From: Albirhodobacter sp042466415
GTDB lineage: Bacteria > Pseudomonadota > Alphaproteobacteria > Rhodobacterales > Rhodobacteraceae
NCBI RefSeq assembly: GCF_042466415.1
Contig: NZ_JAXHCH010000002.1
Span: 744,001-808,000 of the forward strand
Direction of reading: 5' to 3'
Length of the DNA stretch: 64,000 nt
Part shown: one piece after another, positions 39,414 to 47,851 of the stretch
How positions within the stretch are numbered: the stretch's first letter is position 1
Layout: every line of letters starts with the position of its first letter
The notes under the pieces: generated by a model
Told to the model about the DNA's origin: nothing
Seen by the model: only the letters and a program-made list of their open reading frames with translations
Database searches by the model: none
Translations under genes and position numbers: made by a program

Positions 39414-40940
39414 ATGGCCAATGATCTGGCATCGGGTTTCCAAGGCGTGATGGTCTCGCCATTCCGCGCGCGCTATGGCAATTTTATCAATGGCGAGTTT
39501 GTTGCGCCAAAAGCGGGGCGGTATTTCACCAATACCACCCCCATCACCGGCGCTGCGATTGGCGAGATTGCGCGGTCTGACGCATCGGATGTCGAGGCGG
39601 CCCTTGATGCGGCGCATGCGGCGAAGGCGGCGTGGGGGAAGACATCGCAGGCCGAACGCGCGTTGATTTTGCACCGCATCGCTGACCGGATGGAGGCCAA
39701 TCTGGAACTGCTCGCCGTGGCGGAATGCTGGGACAATGGCAAGCCGATCCGCGAGACGCGCGCGGCAGATCTTCCGCTCGCGGTCGATCATTTCCGCTAT
39801 TTTGCGGGCTGTCTTCGCGCGCAAGAAGGCTCGATGTCGCAGATCGACGAGGATACCGTCGCCTATCACTTCCAAGAGCCCTTGGGCGTCGTGGGCCAGA
39901 TTATCCCGTGGAATTTCCCGCTGTTGATGGCGGTTTGGAAATTGGCGCCGGCTTTGGCGGCGGGCAATTGCGTGGTGTTGAAACCCGCCGAGCAGACACC
40001 TGCCTCTATCTTGGTGCTTGCCGAACTCATCGCGGATCTCTTGCCTGCGGGGGTTTTGAATATCGTGAACGGCTTTGGCCTTGAGGCGGGTAAGCCGCTG
40101 GCTTCGTCAAACAGGATCGCCAAGATTGCGTTCACCGGCGAGACGACCACGGGGCGGTTGATCATGCAATACGCATCGGCCAATCTGATTCCTGTGACCT
40201 TGGAGCTGGGCGGAAAATCCCCGAATATCTTCTTCTCGGATGTCTGCCGCGAGGATGACGACTTCTTCGACAAGGCAATCGAAGGTTTCGTGATGTTTGC
40301 CCTCAATCAGGGGGAGGTCTGCACCTGCCCGTCGCGCGCGTTGATCCAAGAGGATATCTACGACGAGTTCATGGAGCGCGCCCTCAAACGCGTGGCCGCC
40401 ATCACACAGGGCGATCCGCGGGACGGGGCGACGATGATCGGCGCGCAGGCGTCCTCCGAGCAGCAAGAAAAGATCCTGTCCTATTTCGACATTGGCCGCA
40501 AAGAGGGCGCAGAGGTGTTGATCGGGGGATCGGCGGCGGATCTGGGCGGCGAGTTGTCGGGCGGATATTTCGTGAACCCGACCGTTTTGAAGGGGCACAA
40601 TAAGATGCGGGTGTTCCAAGAGGAGATTTTCGGGCCGGTTGTGTCGGTAACGACCTTCAAGGACCAAGCGGAGGCGTTGGAGATCGCCAATGATACGCTC
40701 TACGGCTTGGGCGCGGGCGTCTGGTCGCGCGATGCGAACACCTGCTATCGGTTTGGGCGGGCAATTCAGGCGGGACGGGTTTGGACGAATTGTTACCACG
40801 CCTATCCCGCCCATGCGGCGTTCGGCGGGTATAAGCAATCGGGGATTGGCCGCGAGAACCACCGGATGATGCTTGATCACTATCAGCAGACCAAAAATAT
40901 GCTGGTGAGCTACGCCCCGCAAAAGCTCGGGTTCTTCTAA
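39414..40940 (+). CDS. NAD-dependent aldehyde dehydrogenase (acetaldehyde type)
   Basis: 508 residues of the ALDH superfamily close to AldA/ExaC acetaldehyde dehydrogenases. Motifs: GQIIPWNFPLLM, FTGETTTGR (coenzyme), LELGGKSPNIFF (catalytic Glu), NQGEVCTCPSR (nucleophilic Cys in EVCTC), EEIFGPVVSV and GRVWTNCYHAYPAH. It oxidises short aldehydes such as acetaldehyde to acids. The ATG at 39414 has GGAGG 8 bases upstream. Its regulator lies upstream and a DUF779 gene downstream, the standard acetaldehyde-dehydrogenase unit. Confidence 0.92.
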   Translation: MANDLASGFQGVMVSPFRARYGNFINGEFVAPKAGRYFTNTTPITGAAIGEIARSDASDVEAALDAAHAAKAAWGKTSQAERALILHRIADRMEANLELLAVAECWDNGKPIRETRAADLPLAVDHFRYFAGCLRAQEGSMSQIDEDTVAYHFQEPLGVVGQIIPWNFPLLMAVWKLAPALAAGNCVVLKPAEQTPASILVLAELIADLLPAGVLNIVNGFGLEAGKPLASSNRIAKIAFTGETTTGRLIMQYASANLIPVTLELGGKSPNIFFSDVCREDDDFFDKAIEGFVMFALNQGEVCTCPSRALIQEDIYDEFMERALKRVAAITQGDPRDGATMIGAQASSEQQEKILSYFDIGRKEGAEVLIGGSAADLGGELSGGYFVNPTVLKGHNKMRVFQEEIFGPVVSVTTFKDQAEALEIANDTLYGLGAGVWSRDANTCYRFGRAIQAGRVWTNCYHAYPAHAAFGGYKQSGIGRENHRMMLDHYQQTKNMLVSYAPQKLGFF

Positions 40941-40950
40941 GCCACACGCG

Positions 40951-40984
40951 CGGCCGCTGTGCCTATCGGCGCGGCGGCCGTTTT
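40951..40984 (+). terminator. Terminator/attenuator between aldehyde dehydrogenase and DUF779
   Basis: A 13-bp stem with G-U pairs (CGGCCGCTGTGCC against GGCGCGGCGGCCG), loop TATC, then TTTTC. It should reduce expression of the DUF779 gene relative to the dehydrogenase. Confidence 0.75.
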
Positions 40985-41023
40985 CATAACGCGTGGGCAA
41001 CGCGTCATTTTAGGAGGGTGAGG

Positions 41024-41368
41024 ATGGAACAAGGTCATAAAGACGCGGTGCGTGCAACGCCCCAAGCGCTCGAACTTTTGGCGCAGATCGTGGCGGATCA
41101 TGGACCCGTCATCTTTCACCAATCGGGCGGGTGCTGCGACGGCTCGTCCCCCATGTGCTATGCAAAGGGGGATTTGCTTATTACCGATCAGGATGTGCAG
41201 CTGGGCGAGATCGGCGGCATGCCGTTTTATATCTCGCAAAGCCAATACGAGGTGTGGAAGCATACGGAGTTGCTGATCGACGTGATCAAGGGGCGCGGCG
41301 GGATGTTCAGCCTCGATAACGGGCGCGAGAGGCGGTTTCTGACGCGCTCGGATATATGTGACATTTGA
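41024..41368 (+). CDS. DUF779 protein linked to aldehyde dehydrogenase
   Basis: 114 residues. Family features are VIFHQSGGCCDGSSPMCY (a cysteine-rich loop that may bind metal or an aldehyde adduct), ITDQDVQLGEIGGMPFYIS and GGMFSLDNGRERRFLTRSD. The family nearly always follows acetaldehyde dehydrogenase genes; an accessory role is assumed but unproven. AGGAGG 6 bases before the ATG at 41024 decides the start over the GTG at 41018. Confidence 0.87.
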   Translation: MEQGHKDAVRATPQALELLAQIVADHGPVIFHQSGGCCDGSSPMCYAKGDLLITDQDVQLGEIGGMPFYISQSQYEVWKHTELLIDVIKGRGGMFSLDNGRERRFLTRSDICDI

Positions 41369-41383
41369 TATCCCAGCGCGAGG

Positions 41384-42349
41384 TCACATGCCCTTGCGAA
41401 ATGCGCTGGGGGTTTTTCCGGAGCGCTGCTGGAAGGTGCGGGTGAAATAGGCGGCCGTTGAGAATCCCAAGCTGGTCGCGATGTCTTTCATCGGCGCTTG
41501 AGTTTCGGTGAGCAGGCGGCAGGCTTCGAAATGGCGGCGGTCTTGCAACACGTCCGAGGCCGAACGCCCGCAGCATTCGCGGCACGCGCGGGTGAGATGC
41601 GTGGGGGTCACGTTGAGGGCCTGCGCGTAATCCGCGATTCCGTGGCCGGTGCGGAAGTCACGCTCAAGCAAGGCGGAGAAGCGCGCGACGAGGCGTTTTG
41701 CGGCGGAGGGCTTCGGGGCATCCGCGCGCGCGGCCTCGACCTGACGTTCCAACCAGACGCCAAGAAGGCCGATGTGGTGACGCGCAGCACGATCGGCGCC
41801 GATCTTGTCCGAGGTCATTTCACGCTGAATCTGCTCGATAATGCCCAACACTTCTGATTGCGGCGTCGCCTCGCGGATGCGCAGGTGCTGAACCGATTGC
41901 GGCAACGTTACATCGGAATTCTGGCCGAAGAAAATCGCGATGCCTTGCGTTTGCGCGCCGATATCGAGGGAGTGCATCACGCCGGCCGGGATAAACAGCG
42001 CGTTATGGGCGCCGTAGCCGCGCGTCAGGCCCGCCATCGTCACGCGCCCCTGCCCACGGGTGATCCACAAGAGCACTGCTTCGGCTTGCGCCCGCATCCC
42101 CTCAAACTGCCAGCGATTGCTGGCTAGAAGGCGGGGGATTGGGATGATCCGCAAACACTCCGGCGCGGATGGAAGGCTCGCCTCGCGCGACTGCGGCGCG
42201 GGGTGAGAGATCTGCGATCGGGTGGCTTGTGCGCGGGTGGCTTGCAATTGGGCGGCTTGCACTTGGGCGGCGGCGCGGTGGTTTTGTACGGCGGCGGATT
42301 TCAGGGTGGCGTTCAGGTCGCTCAGGGATGGTCCGTTGAAAAGCTTCAT
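41384..42349 (-). CDS. AraC family transcriptional regulator
   Basis: 321 residues. An N-terminal Ala/Gln-rich stretch (about residues 22-48, with repeats such as AQVQAAQLQA) is unusual. It is followed by a cupin-like sensor domain (ITRGQGRVTMAGLTRGYG, HNALFIPAGVMHSLD) and two helix-turn-helix units at the C-terminus (NVTPTHLTRACRECCGRSASDVL and MKDIATSLGFSTAAYFTRTFQQRSGKTPS, shortened by me only in reading). It has GGGA 7 bases upstream of the ATG at 42349. It is convergent with the DUF779 gene; its target is not obvious, though an aldehyde/alcohol role is possible. Confidence 0.85.
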   Translation of the reverse strand: MKLFNGPSLSDLNATLKSAAVQNHRAAAQVQAAQLQATRAQATRSQISHPAPQSREASLPSAPECLRIIPIPRLLASNRWQFEGMRAQAEAVLLWITRGQGRVTMAGLTRGYGAHNALFIPAGVMHSLDIGAQTQGIAIFFGQNSDVTLPQSVQHLRIREATPQSEVLGIIEQIQREMTSDKIGADRAARHHIGLLGVWLERQVEAARADAPKPSAAKRLVARFSALLERDFRTGHGIADYAQALNVTPTHLTRACRECCGRSASDVLQDRRHFEACRLLTETQAPMKDIATSLGFSTAAYFTRTFQQRSGKTPSAFRKGM

Positions 42350-42492
42350 GTCAAAGTCCCTTTGCGCCAAACGCGGCCTTACACCCCCGACGCGTAAGCC
42401 ACGCGGGACGTCATCCGCGCGCAGATTACGCCGAAAAAACCCTTTCGGGGAGGGGAATTAGACAGAAAGTCGTAAAAACAACGACGATGCGC

Positions 42493-43380
42493 CTAGGGAC
42501 ACGAGATCTTGTGCCATGCGCCCATTCTGTTGCGAAACCATGTGCGTTGGCGTTTTGCATATTGGCGCGATGCCGCCTGTGCGAGGGTTCTTGCAGTATC
42601 CAGATCACAGTCTCCGCGCAGATATGCGATCAATTCCGGCGCGCCGATGGCCTTGGCCCAGAGCGCATTTTGATCCCAAACCGACATCACCGCGCGGGCT
42701 TCGTCAATCGCCCCTTGCGCGAGCATCAGATCAAATCGCCGATCGATCCGCTCGGCCAACCAATCACGCTCGGCCTCAAGAACGAACGGGATGCACGCGT
42801 CCAGCCCGAGCAGCGGCGGCGGCGTTTGATCTTGCCAATGCGCCAGCCCGTGACCTGTGGCGCGCATGACTTCCCACGCGCGCTGAACACGCATCGGGTT
42901 GAGAGGATCGACGCGGGCCTGCGTCGCGGCATCCAGCTCCGCGAGCAACGCGGAATGGCCGTCAGATTTCATCCGCGCATCGGCCAAGGCGCGAAGGGCG
43001 GGCGGGGTTGCGGGAATCTCCGCAAGGCCTTGCGTCAGCGCGGTAAGATACAGGCCCGTGCCGCCGACGATGATCGGGCGCGGCCCGCCCGCGCGATGGG
43101 CGGCCAGGAGGGGCGCCACATCGCGCAGCCAATGCCCGACGGAGTAGCTCTCCCCGATGTGCTTGTGACCGTAAAGATGATGCGGCGCGCGGGCCTCCTC
43201 GGCCAGACTCGGCCGCGCCGAGAGAACTCGCCAGCACGACCAGATTTGCAGCGCATCCGCGTTTACCACAACGCCCCCCGAGGACTCCGCAATTGCCAAG
43301 GCAAGTGCCGATTTTCCGCTGGCGGTCGGGCCGGCAATCAAGATGGGCGTGTTGCGATCAATTTCGGAAGGTATTTCCAT
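42493..43380 (-). CDS. miaA: tRNA dimethylallyltransferase
   Basis: Transfers a dimethylallyl group to A37 of tRNAs that read UNN codons. 295 residues: P-loop AGPTASGKSALALA, the NADALQIW segment (in place of the usual NADSMQVY), VGGTGLYLTALTQGLAEIP, NPMRVQRAWEV, and the C-terminal RQYAKRQRTWFRNRM (tRNA-binding). The residues replacing Ser/Met/Tyr in NAD(S)MQVY are as usual in roseobacters as far as I recall. It is divergent from pyrH. Confidence 0.92.
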   Translation of the reverse strand: MEIPSEIDRNTPILIAGPTASGKSALALAIAESSGGVVVNADALQIWSCWRVLSARPSLAEEARAPHHLYGHKHIGESYSVGHWLRDVAPLLAAHRAGGPRPIIVGGTGLYLTALTQGLAEIPATPPALRALADARMKSDGHSALLAELDAATQARVDPLNPMRVQRAWEVMRATGHGLAHWQDQTPPPLLGLDACIPFVLEAERDWLAERIDRRFDLMLAQGAIDEARAVMSVWDQNALWAKAIGAPELIAYLRGDCDLDTARTLAQAASRQYAKRQRTWFRNRMGAWHKISCP

Positions 43381-43551
43381 GGCTTGCGGCGCGACCTTAA
43401 TCTAGGAACGTGATCGGTTTTCCCCGTCAGCGCCGCAATTGATGCACGTCAGCGCAAAAAGGGCCTCACGGCGAGGTTGAACCTGCCTCTCTTTTCCGAC
43501 ATTTTGCGGCGGAAACCAACATCCCGAAGCCAATAAACCGAACGGTGGACC

Positions 43552-44286
43552 ATGAGCGCTCAAATCGACACTCCGAAAGTGACCTATAAACGGGTCTTGC
43601 TGAAAATTTCGGGGGAGGCGCTGATGGGCGATCAAGGCTTCGGCCTGCATCCGCCGACCGTCGCCCGCATCGCGCGGGAGGTGAAAACCGTGCATGATAT
43701 GGGTGTCGAAATCTGCATGGTGATCGGCGGTGGCAACATCTTCCGCGGGTTGGCCGGATCGGCCCAAGGCATGGAGCGCACGACCGCGGATTACATGGGG
43801 ATGCTTGCGACCGTGATGAACGCGCTGGGAATGCAGGCGGCTTTGGAGGCCGAGGGCATCCATACGCGCGTCATCTCCGCCATTCCGATGGATCAGGTGT
43901 GCGAGCCCTATATCCGTCGCCGCGCCGTGCGCCATTTGGAAAAAAAGCGCGTGTGCATCTTCGCCGCGGGCACAGGGAACCCCTATTTCACGACCGACAC
44001 CGCCGCGACCTTGCGTGCCAACGAGATGTCGTGTCAGGCGATCTTCAAGGGCACGAAAGTCGACGGTGTTTACGACAAAGATCCGAAAAAACACGCCGAC
44101 GCAAAGCGTTACGAGACGGTGAGCTATGATGAGGTGCTCGCCAAGCATTTGGGTGTCATGGATGCATCCGCGATCGCATTGGCGCGTGATAACAACCTGC
44201 CGATCATCGTCTTCTCGTTGGATGAGCCGGGTGGGTTCCGCGGCATTCTGGCGGGTGAGGGCACCTACACACGCGTCGAAGGCTGA
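43552..44286 (+). CDS. pyrH: UMP kinase
   Basis: Phosphorylates UMP to UDP for RNA, DNA and sugar-nucleotide synthesis; hexamer, GTP-activated, UTP-inhibited in other bacteria. 244 residues: VLLKISGEALMG, VIGGGNIFRG, the ADYMGMLATVMNA segment, GTGNPYFTTDTAA and KVDGVYDKDPKK. It opens the envelope/ribosome-recycling run. In many bacteria rpsB-tsf precede pyrH; here miaA does. Confidence 0.94.
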   Translation: MSAQIDTPKVTYKRVLLKISGEALMGDQGFGLHPPTVARIAREVKTVHDMGVEICMVIGGGNIFRGLAGSAQGMERTTADYMGMLATVMNALGMQAALEAEGIHTRVISAIPMDQVCEPYIRRRAVRHLEKKRVCIFAAGTGNPYFTTDTAATLRANEMSCQAIFKGTKVDGVYDKDPKKHADAKRYETVSYDEVLAKHLGVMDASAIALARDNNLPIIVFSLDEPGGFRGILAGEGTYTRVEG

Positions 44287-44484
44287 GGTCGGCCGCATCT
44301 TGATGTGGGCGTTCGCGCCAAATTTGTCGCATAAAATACTACCAAATCGCGCGGCGGGCGGTTAATCCTCTCTCAATGGGCAAAGGGGCGCTTAGGCGTA
44401 AATTTCCCTCGCGCGCACAACTATCTTTCGTGAGGCGAACCCGTTATGACGGGGAGCCGGCGGTAAAATGAACGGAAAAATACT

Positions 44485-45048
44485 ATGTCAGACGACCTTG
44501 ATATTGATCTCGATGACCTGACGCGCCGCATGGACGGGGCGATCGCAGCAATTAAAAACGAATTCGCGTCGCTGCGCACAGGCCGTGCATCCGCGTCAAT
44601 GGTGGAGCCGGTGATGGTCGATGCCTATGGCTCGATGACGCCGATCAATCAGGTTGGGACTGTGAACGTCCCCGAACCGCGGATGGTGACGGTGAACGTT
44701 TGGGACAAGGGTCTGGTCTCCAAGGTTGAGAAGGCTCTGCGCGAATTGGGGCTTGGGATCAACCCGCAGACGAATGGCACAATCATCATGCTGCCGATCC
44801 CTGAGCTCAACGAGGAACGTCGCCGTGAGCTGACGAAGGTGGCTGCGCAATACGCCGAACACGGTAAGGTCTCGGTGCGCAACGTGCGTCGCGACGGGAT
44901 GGACCAGATCAAGAAGGCCAAAGCGGCGGGCATGTCGGAAGACGATGCGAAACTTTGGGAATCCGAGGTCGAGGATCTGACCAAGAAATATATCGCGATG
45001 ATCGACAAGTCCCTTGAGGGCAAGCAAGCGGAGATCATGCAGGTCTAA
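44485..45048 (+). CDS. frr: Ribosome recycling factor
   Basis: 187-residue factor that splits post-termination ribosomes with EF-G. Recognised by EFASLRTGRAS at the N-terminus, PEPRMVTVNVWD, LGLGINPQTNGTIIMLPIPELNEERRREL and the C-terminal helix (KKYIAMIDKSLEGKQAEIMQV in family sense). Its length and every block match the family. It follows pyrH after 198 bases. Confidence 0.94.
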   Translation: MSDDLDIDLDDLTRRMDGAIAAIKNEFASLRTGRASASMVEPVMVDAYGSMTPINQVGTVNVPEPRMVTVNVWDKGLVSKVEKALRELGLGINPQTNGTIIMLPIPELNEERRRELTKVAAQYAEHGKVSVRNVRRDGMDQIKKAKAAGMSEDDAKLWESEVEDLTKKYIAMIDKSLEGKQAEIMQV

Positions 45049-45063
45049 CGACCCGCAAGCATT

Positions 45064-45852
45064 ATGGCGCGCTTTGGTTCATCCGTTCCGGCAGATCATG
45101 CCGCATCCCCCAAAGGGGAGGCCCGCGACGATACTGCGGCGCCGTTACAGACTGATTACGGCGTCAATCACGTCGCTTTCATCATGGATGGCAACGGGCG
45201 TTGGGCTGTGGAACGGGGATGGCCAAGGCTTGTCGGACACCGGAAAGGGGCTGAACGGGTAAAAACGCTCGTTCAAGCCTGTCCGGCGATGGGCGTGAAA
45301 TGGGTCACGGTCTATGCGTTCTCGACCGAGAACTGGAAACGTTCGACCGAGGAAGTCCTCGGGTTGATGCGCATTTTTGCGCGCTACATCGAGAAAGAGG
45401 CCGGGACCCTGTCTAAAGACGGGGTACGGATGCGGTTCATCGGAGATCGCTCGAAGCTGGATGCAAAGCTTCGCAAGCTGATGGATGGTATTGAGGAGCG
45501 GACCGCCGCAAATACGCGGATCAACTTCACAGTGGCGATCAACTACGGCGGCCGTGACGAGATCGTTCGGGCCGCCAAGGCGCTTGCACTGCGGGTGGCG
45601 TCGGGCGAGGTGTCGCCTGAGGCGATCAATGCGGAGGCGTTTGAAGCGCATCTGGATACGGCGGGTCTGCCCGATCCGGATCTGGTGATCCGCACCTCGG
45701 GCGAGAGCCGCACATCGAACTTCCTGCCGTGGCAAGCAGCCTATGCGGAATATGAATTTACCCCCACGCTCTGGCCGGATTTCACGCCGGAAAAGCTGGC
45801 TGAGATCCTCGATGGGTTCGGCGGGCGCGAGCGTCGGTTTGGAGGCGTTTAA
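45064..45852 (+). CDS. uppS: Undecaprenyl diphosphate synthase (isoprenyl transferase)
   Basis: Cis-prenyltransferase that makes C55-PP, the lipid carrier for peptidoglycan and O-antigen. 262 residues: an N-terminal extension of about 35 residues, then HVAFIMDGNGRWA (catalytic Asp in DGNGRW), GHRKGAERVKTLVQ, YAFSTENWKRS, INYGGRDEIVRA, DLVIRTSGESRTSNFLPWQAAYAE cut by me into its GESR and FLPW parts. It ends one base before cdsA starts (TAATG). Confidence 0.93.
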   Translation: MARFGSSVPADHAASPKGEARDDTAAPLQTDYGVNHVAFIMDGNGRWAVERGWPRLVGHRKGAERVKTLVQACPAMGVKWVTVYAFSTENWKRSTEEVLGLMRIFARYIEKEAGTLSKDGVRMRFIGDRSKLDAKLRKLMDGIEERTAANTRINFTVAINYGGRDEIVRAAKALALRVASGEVSPEAINAEAFEAHLDTAGLPDPDLVIRTSGESRTSNFLPWQAAYAEYEFTPTLWPDFTPEKLAEILDGFGGRERRFGGV

Positions 45853-46628
45853 TGGCACGTGACTGGTCCGATCTGCGCGCGCGCAGCTTGTCTGCGGTGG
45901 CGATGATTGTGATCGGCTTCGGAGCGATCTTCTTGGGCGGATTCGCGATCAAAGCATTGGCGATTGCTGTCAGCGGTTTGATGGTTTGGGAGCTCGCGCG
46001 CTTGTGCGGGGCGACAGACCTGCGCGCGCGCGCCTTGGGCGGCGTTGCGGCGCTCGCCTCGACGGCGATGGTGTTTGTCATGATCCCGCCGAGCTTGCTG
46101 GCGATGTTTTTGCCCGCGATGTTCGGGATGGCGCTGACGGCAAAGGGCTCGCGCGGGATTTTCGGATTTTACTCCGTGCTGGTGATGCTTACCGGATTTG
46201 GCCTTGTGAGCCTGCGCATCGGTGTGGGCATCGAGGCTGTGGTCTGGCTGGTTGGCGTCGTGATCTTGTGCGACATCGGCGGCTATTTCGCGGGGCGGAT
46301 GTTGGGGGGACCGAAGTTCTGGCCCGCCATCAGCCCGAAGAAAACTTGGTCCGGCACGGCTGCGGGATGGATCTGCGCGGCGATCTGGGGCTTTGCCTTC
46401 GGGGGCATCGGGCTGGCCATCGTCTCGATCGTGATCGCGTTTGCGGGTCAATTGGGCGATATCTTGGAGAGCTACTTGAAGCGCCGCGCGGGCATCAAAG
46501 ATAGCTCCAACCTGATCCCCGGCCATGGCGGCGTTCTCGACCGGTTTGATGCATTGGTCGCGGCGATCGTAGCCCTGATGGTTTTATCGATGATCTTCCC
46601 CTTGCCTCTCCCTGTCGCGGCGGGCTGA
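45852..46628 (+). CDS. cdsA: Phosphatidate cytidylyltransferase
   Basis: Integral membrane enzyme making CDP-diacylglycerol for phospholipid synthesis. 258 residues with seven to eight spans, and the C-terminal signature KKTWSGTAAGW plus GQLGDILESYLKRRAGIKDSSNLIPGHGG (quoted in parts: LGDILESYLKR and LIPGHGGVLDR). The start shares its A with the uppS stop. dxr follows after 2 bases. Confidence 0.93.
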   Translation: MARDWSDLRARSLSAVAMIVIGFGAIFLGGFAIKALAIAVSGLMVWELARLCGATDLRARALGGVAALASTAMVFVMIPPSLLAMFLPAMFGMALTAKGSRGIFGFYSVLVMLTGFGLVSLRIGVGIEAVVWLVGVVILCDIGGYFAGRMLGGPKFWPAISPKKTWSGTAAGWICAAIWGFAFGGIGLAIVSIVIAFAGQLGDILESYLKRRAGIKDSSNLIPGHGGVLDRFDALVAAIVALMVLSMIFPLPLPVAAG

Positions 46629-46630
46629 CG

Positions 46631-47800
46631 ATGCGCAAGGTTTCGATTTTCGGCGCAACCGGATCGATCGGGGAAAGTACCTATGATCTGATCGCACGCG
46701 CGCCCGATGCTTATCATGTCGTTGCCCTTTCGGGGGGCCGCAACATCGCGCGGCTGGCAGAGCAGGCGATTGCGCTGAAGGCGGAGCTCGCGGTGACGGC
46801 GTTCGACGATTGTCTTCCCGACCTTCGGGAGGCCTTGGCGGGAACGGGTGTTGAGGCGGCGGCGGGGCCCGAAGCGCTGAACGAAGCGGCCGACCGCGAC
46901 GCGGATTGGGTCATGAGCGCGATCATCGGCGCGGCGGGTCTCGCACCGGGGTTCCATGCGCTCTCCAAAGGCACCACGCTTGCGCTTGCCAATAAGGAAA
47001 GCCTTGTGACGGCGGGGCCTTTGTTGCTGGCGGAGGCGCGGGCGCATGGGGCGACGATCCTGCCTGTCGATTCCGAGCATTCGGCGGTGTTCCAAGCGCT
47101 GACGGGGGAGGAGCTTTCGGCGGTTGAGCGGGTCATCATCACGGCATCGGGCGGCGCGCTGCGCGATTGGCCGTTGGAGCGGATGGCGCAGGCGACGGTC
47201 CGCGATGCCTCCTCACATCCCAATTGGGCGATGGGGCAGCGGATCACGATTGATAGCGCTTCCATGTTCAATAAGGCGATGGAAGTCATTGAGACAAAAG
47301 AGTTCTTTGGCGTTTCGGCCTCAATGATCGAAGTGCTGGTGCATCCGGAAAGCATTGTGCATGCGCTTGTCGGGTTCAAGGACGGGGCGCTGATGGCGCA
47401 TTTGGGCGCGCCGGATATGCGCCATGCGATTGGCTATGCGCTCAACTGGCCTGTGCGGCGTGATCTGCCGGTCGCGCGTCTGGATCTTGCGGCTTTGGGG
47501 CGGCTTACGTTTAACGCGCCTGATGAGACGCGCTTTCCTGCGCTGCGGATCGCGCGCGAGGTTATGGCGATGGGCGGCACGGCGGGCGCGGCGTTTAACG
47601 CGGCAAAAGAGGCCGCACTTGACCGGTTTATCGCGGGCGAGATCGGATTTTTGGACATGTCGGCCCTTGTTGAGGATGTGATCTCGGAGATGTCATCGCG
47701 CCAAGGTCTTGGAAATGTCGCGATTAGCCTTGATAACGTGATGCAAACCGATGCGGAGGCGCGTGCGCTGAGTGTCGGATGGGCGCGCGCAAGCAATTGA
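46631..47800 (+). CDS. dxr: 1-deoxy-D-xylulose 5-phosphate reductoisomerase
   Basis: Second step of the MEP isoprenoid pathway: DXP to MEP with NADPH and a divalent metal. 389 residues: FGATGSIGESTYDLI (NADPH), LANKESLVTAGPL, PVDSEHSAVFQAL (metal Asp/Glu, DSEH), TASGGALRD, WAMGQRITIDSASM, and HPESIVHALV. It feeds isoprenoid units to UppS in the same run. It follows cdsA by 2 bases. Confidence 0.94.
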   Translation: MRKVSIFGATGSIGESTYDLIARAPDAYHVVALSGGRNIARLAEQAIALKAELAVTAFDDCLPDLREALAGTGVEAAAGPEALNEAADRDADWVMSAIIGAAGLAPGFHALSKGTTLALANKESLVTAGPLLLAEARAHGATILPVDSEHSAVFQALTGEELSAVERVIITASGGALRDWPLERMAQATVRDASSHPNWAMGQRITIDSASMFNKAMEVIETKEFFGVSASMIEVLVHPESIVHALVGFKDGALMAHLGAPDMRHAIGYALNWPVRRDLPVARLDLAALGRLTFNAPDETRFPALRIAREVMAMGGTAGAAFNAAKEAALDRFIAGEIGFLDMSALVEDVISEMSSRQGLGNVAISLDNVMQTDAEARALSVGWARASN

Positions 47801-47851
47801 TCGCGGAAAAGAGGGGTGAATACCCCCGTAATTGATCATGAGGATCCGGTT

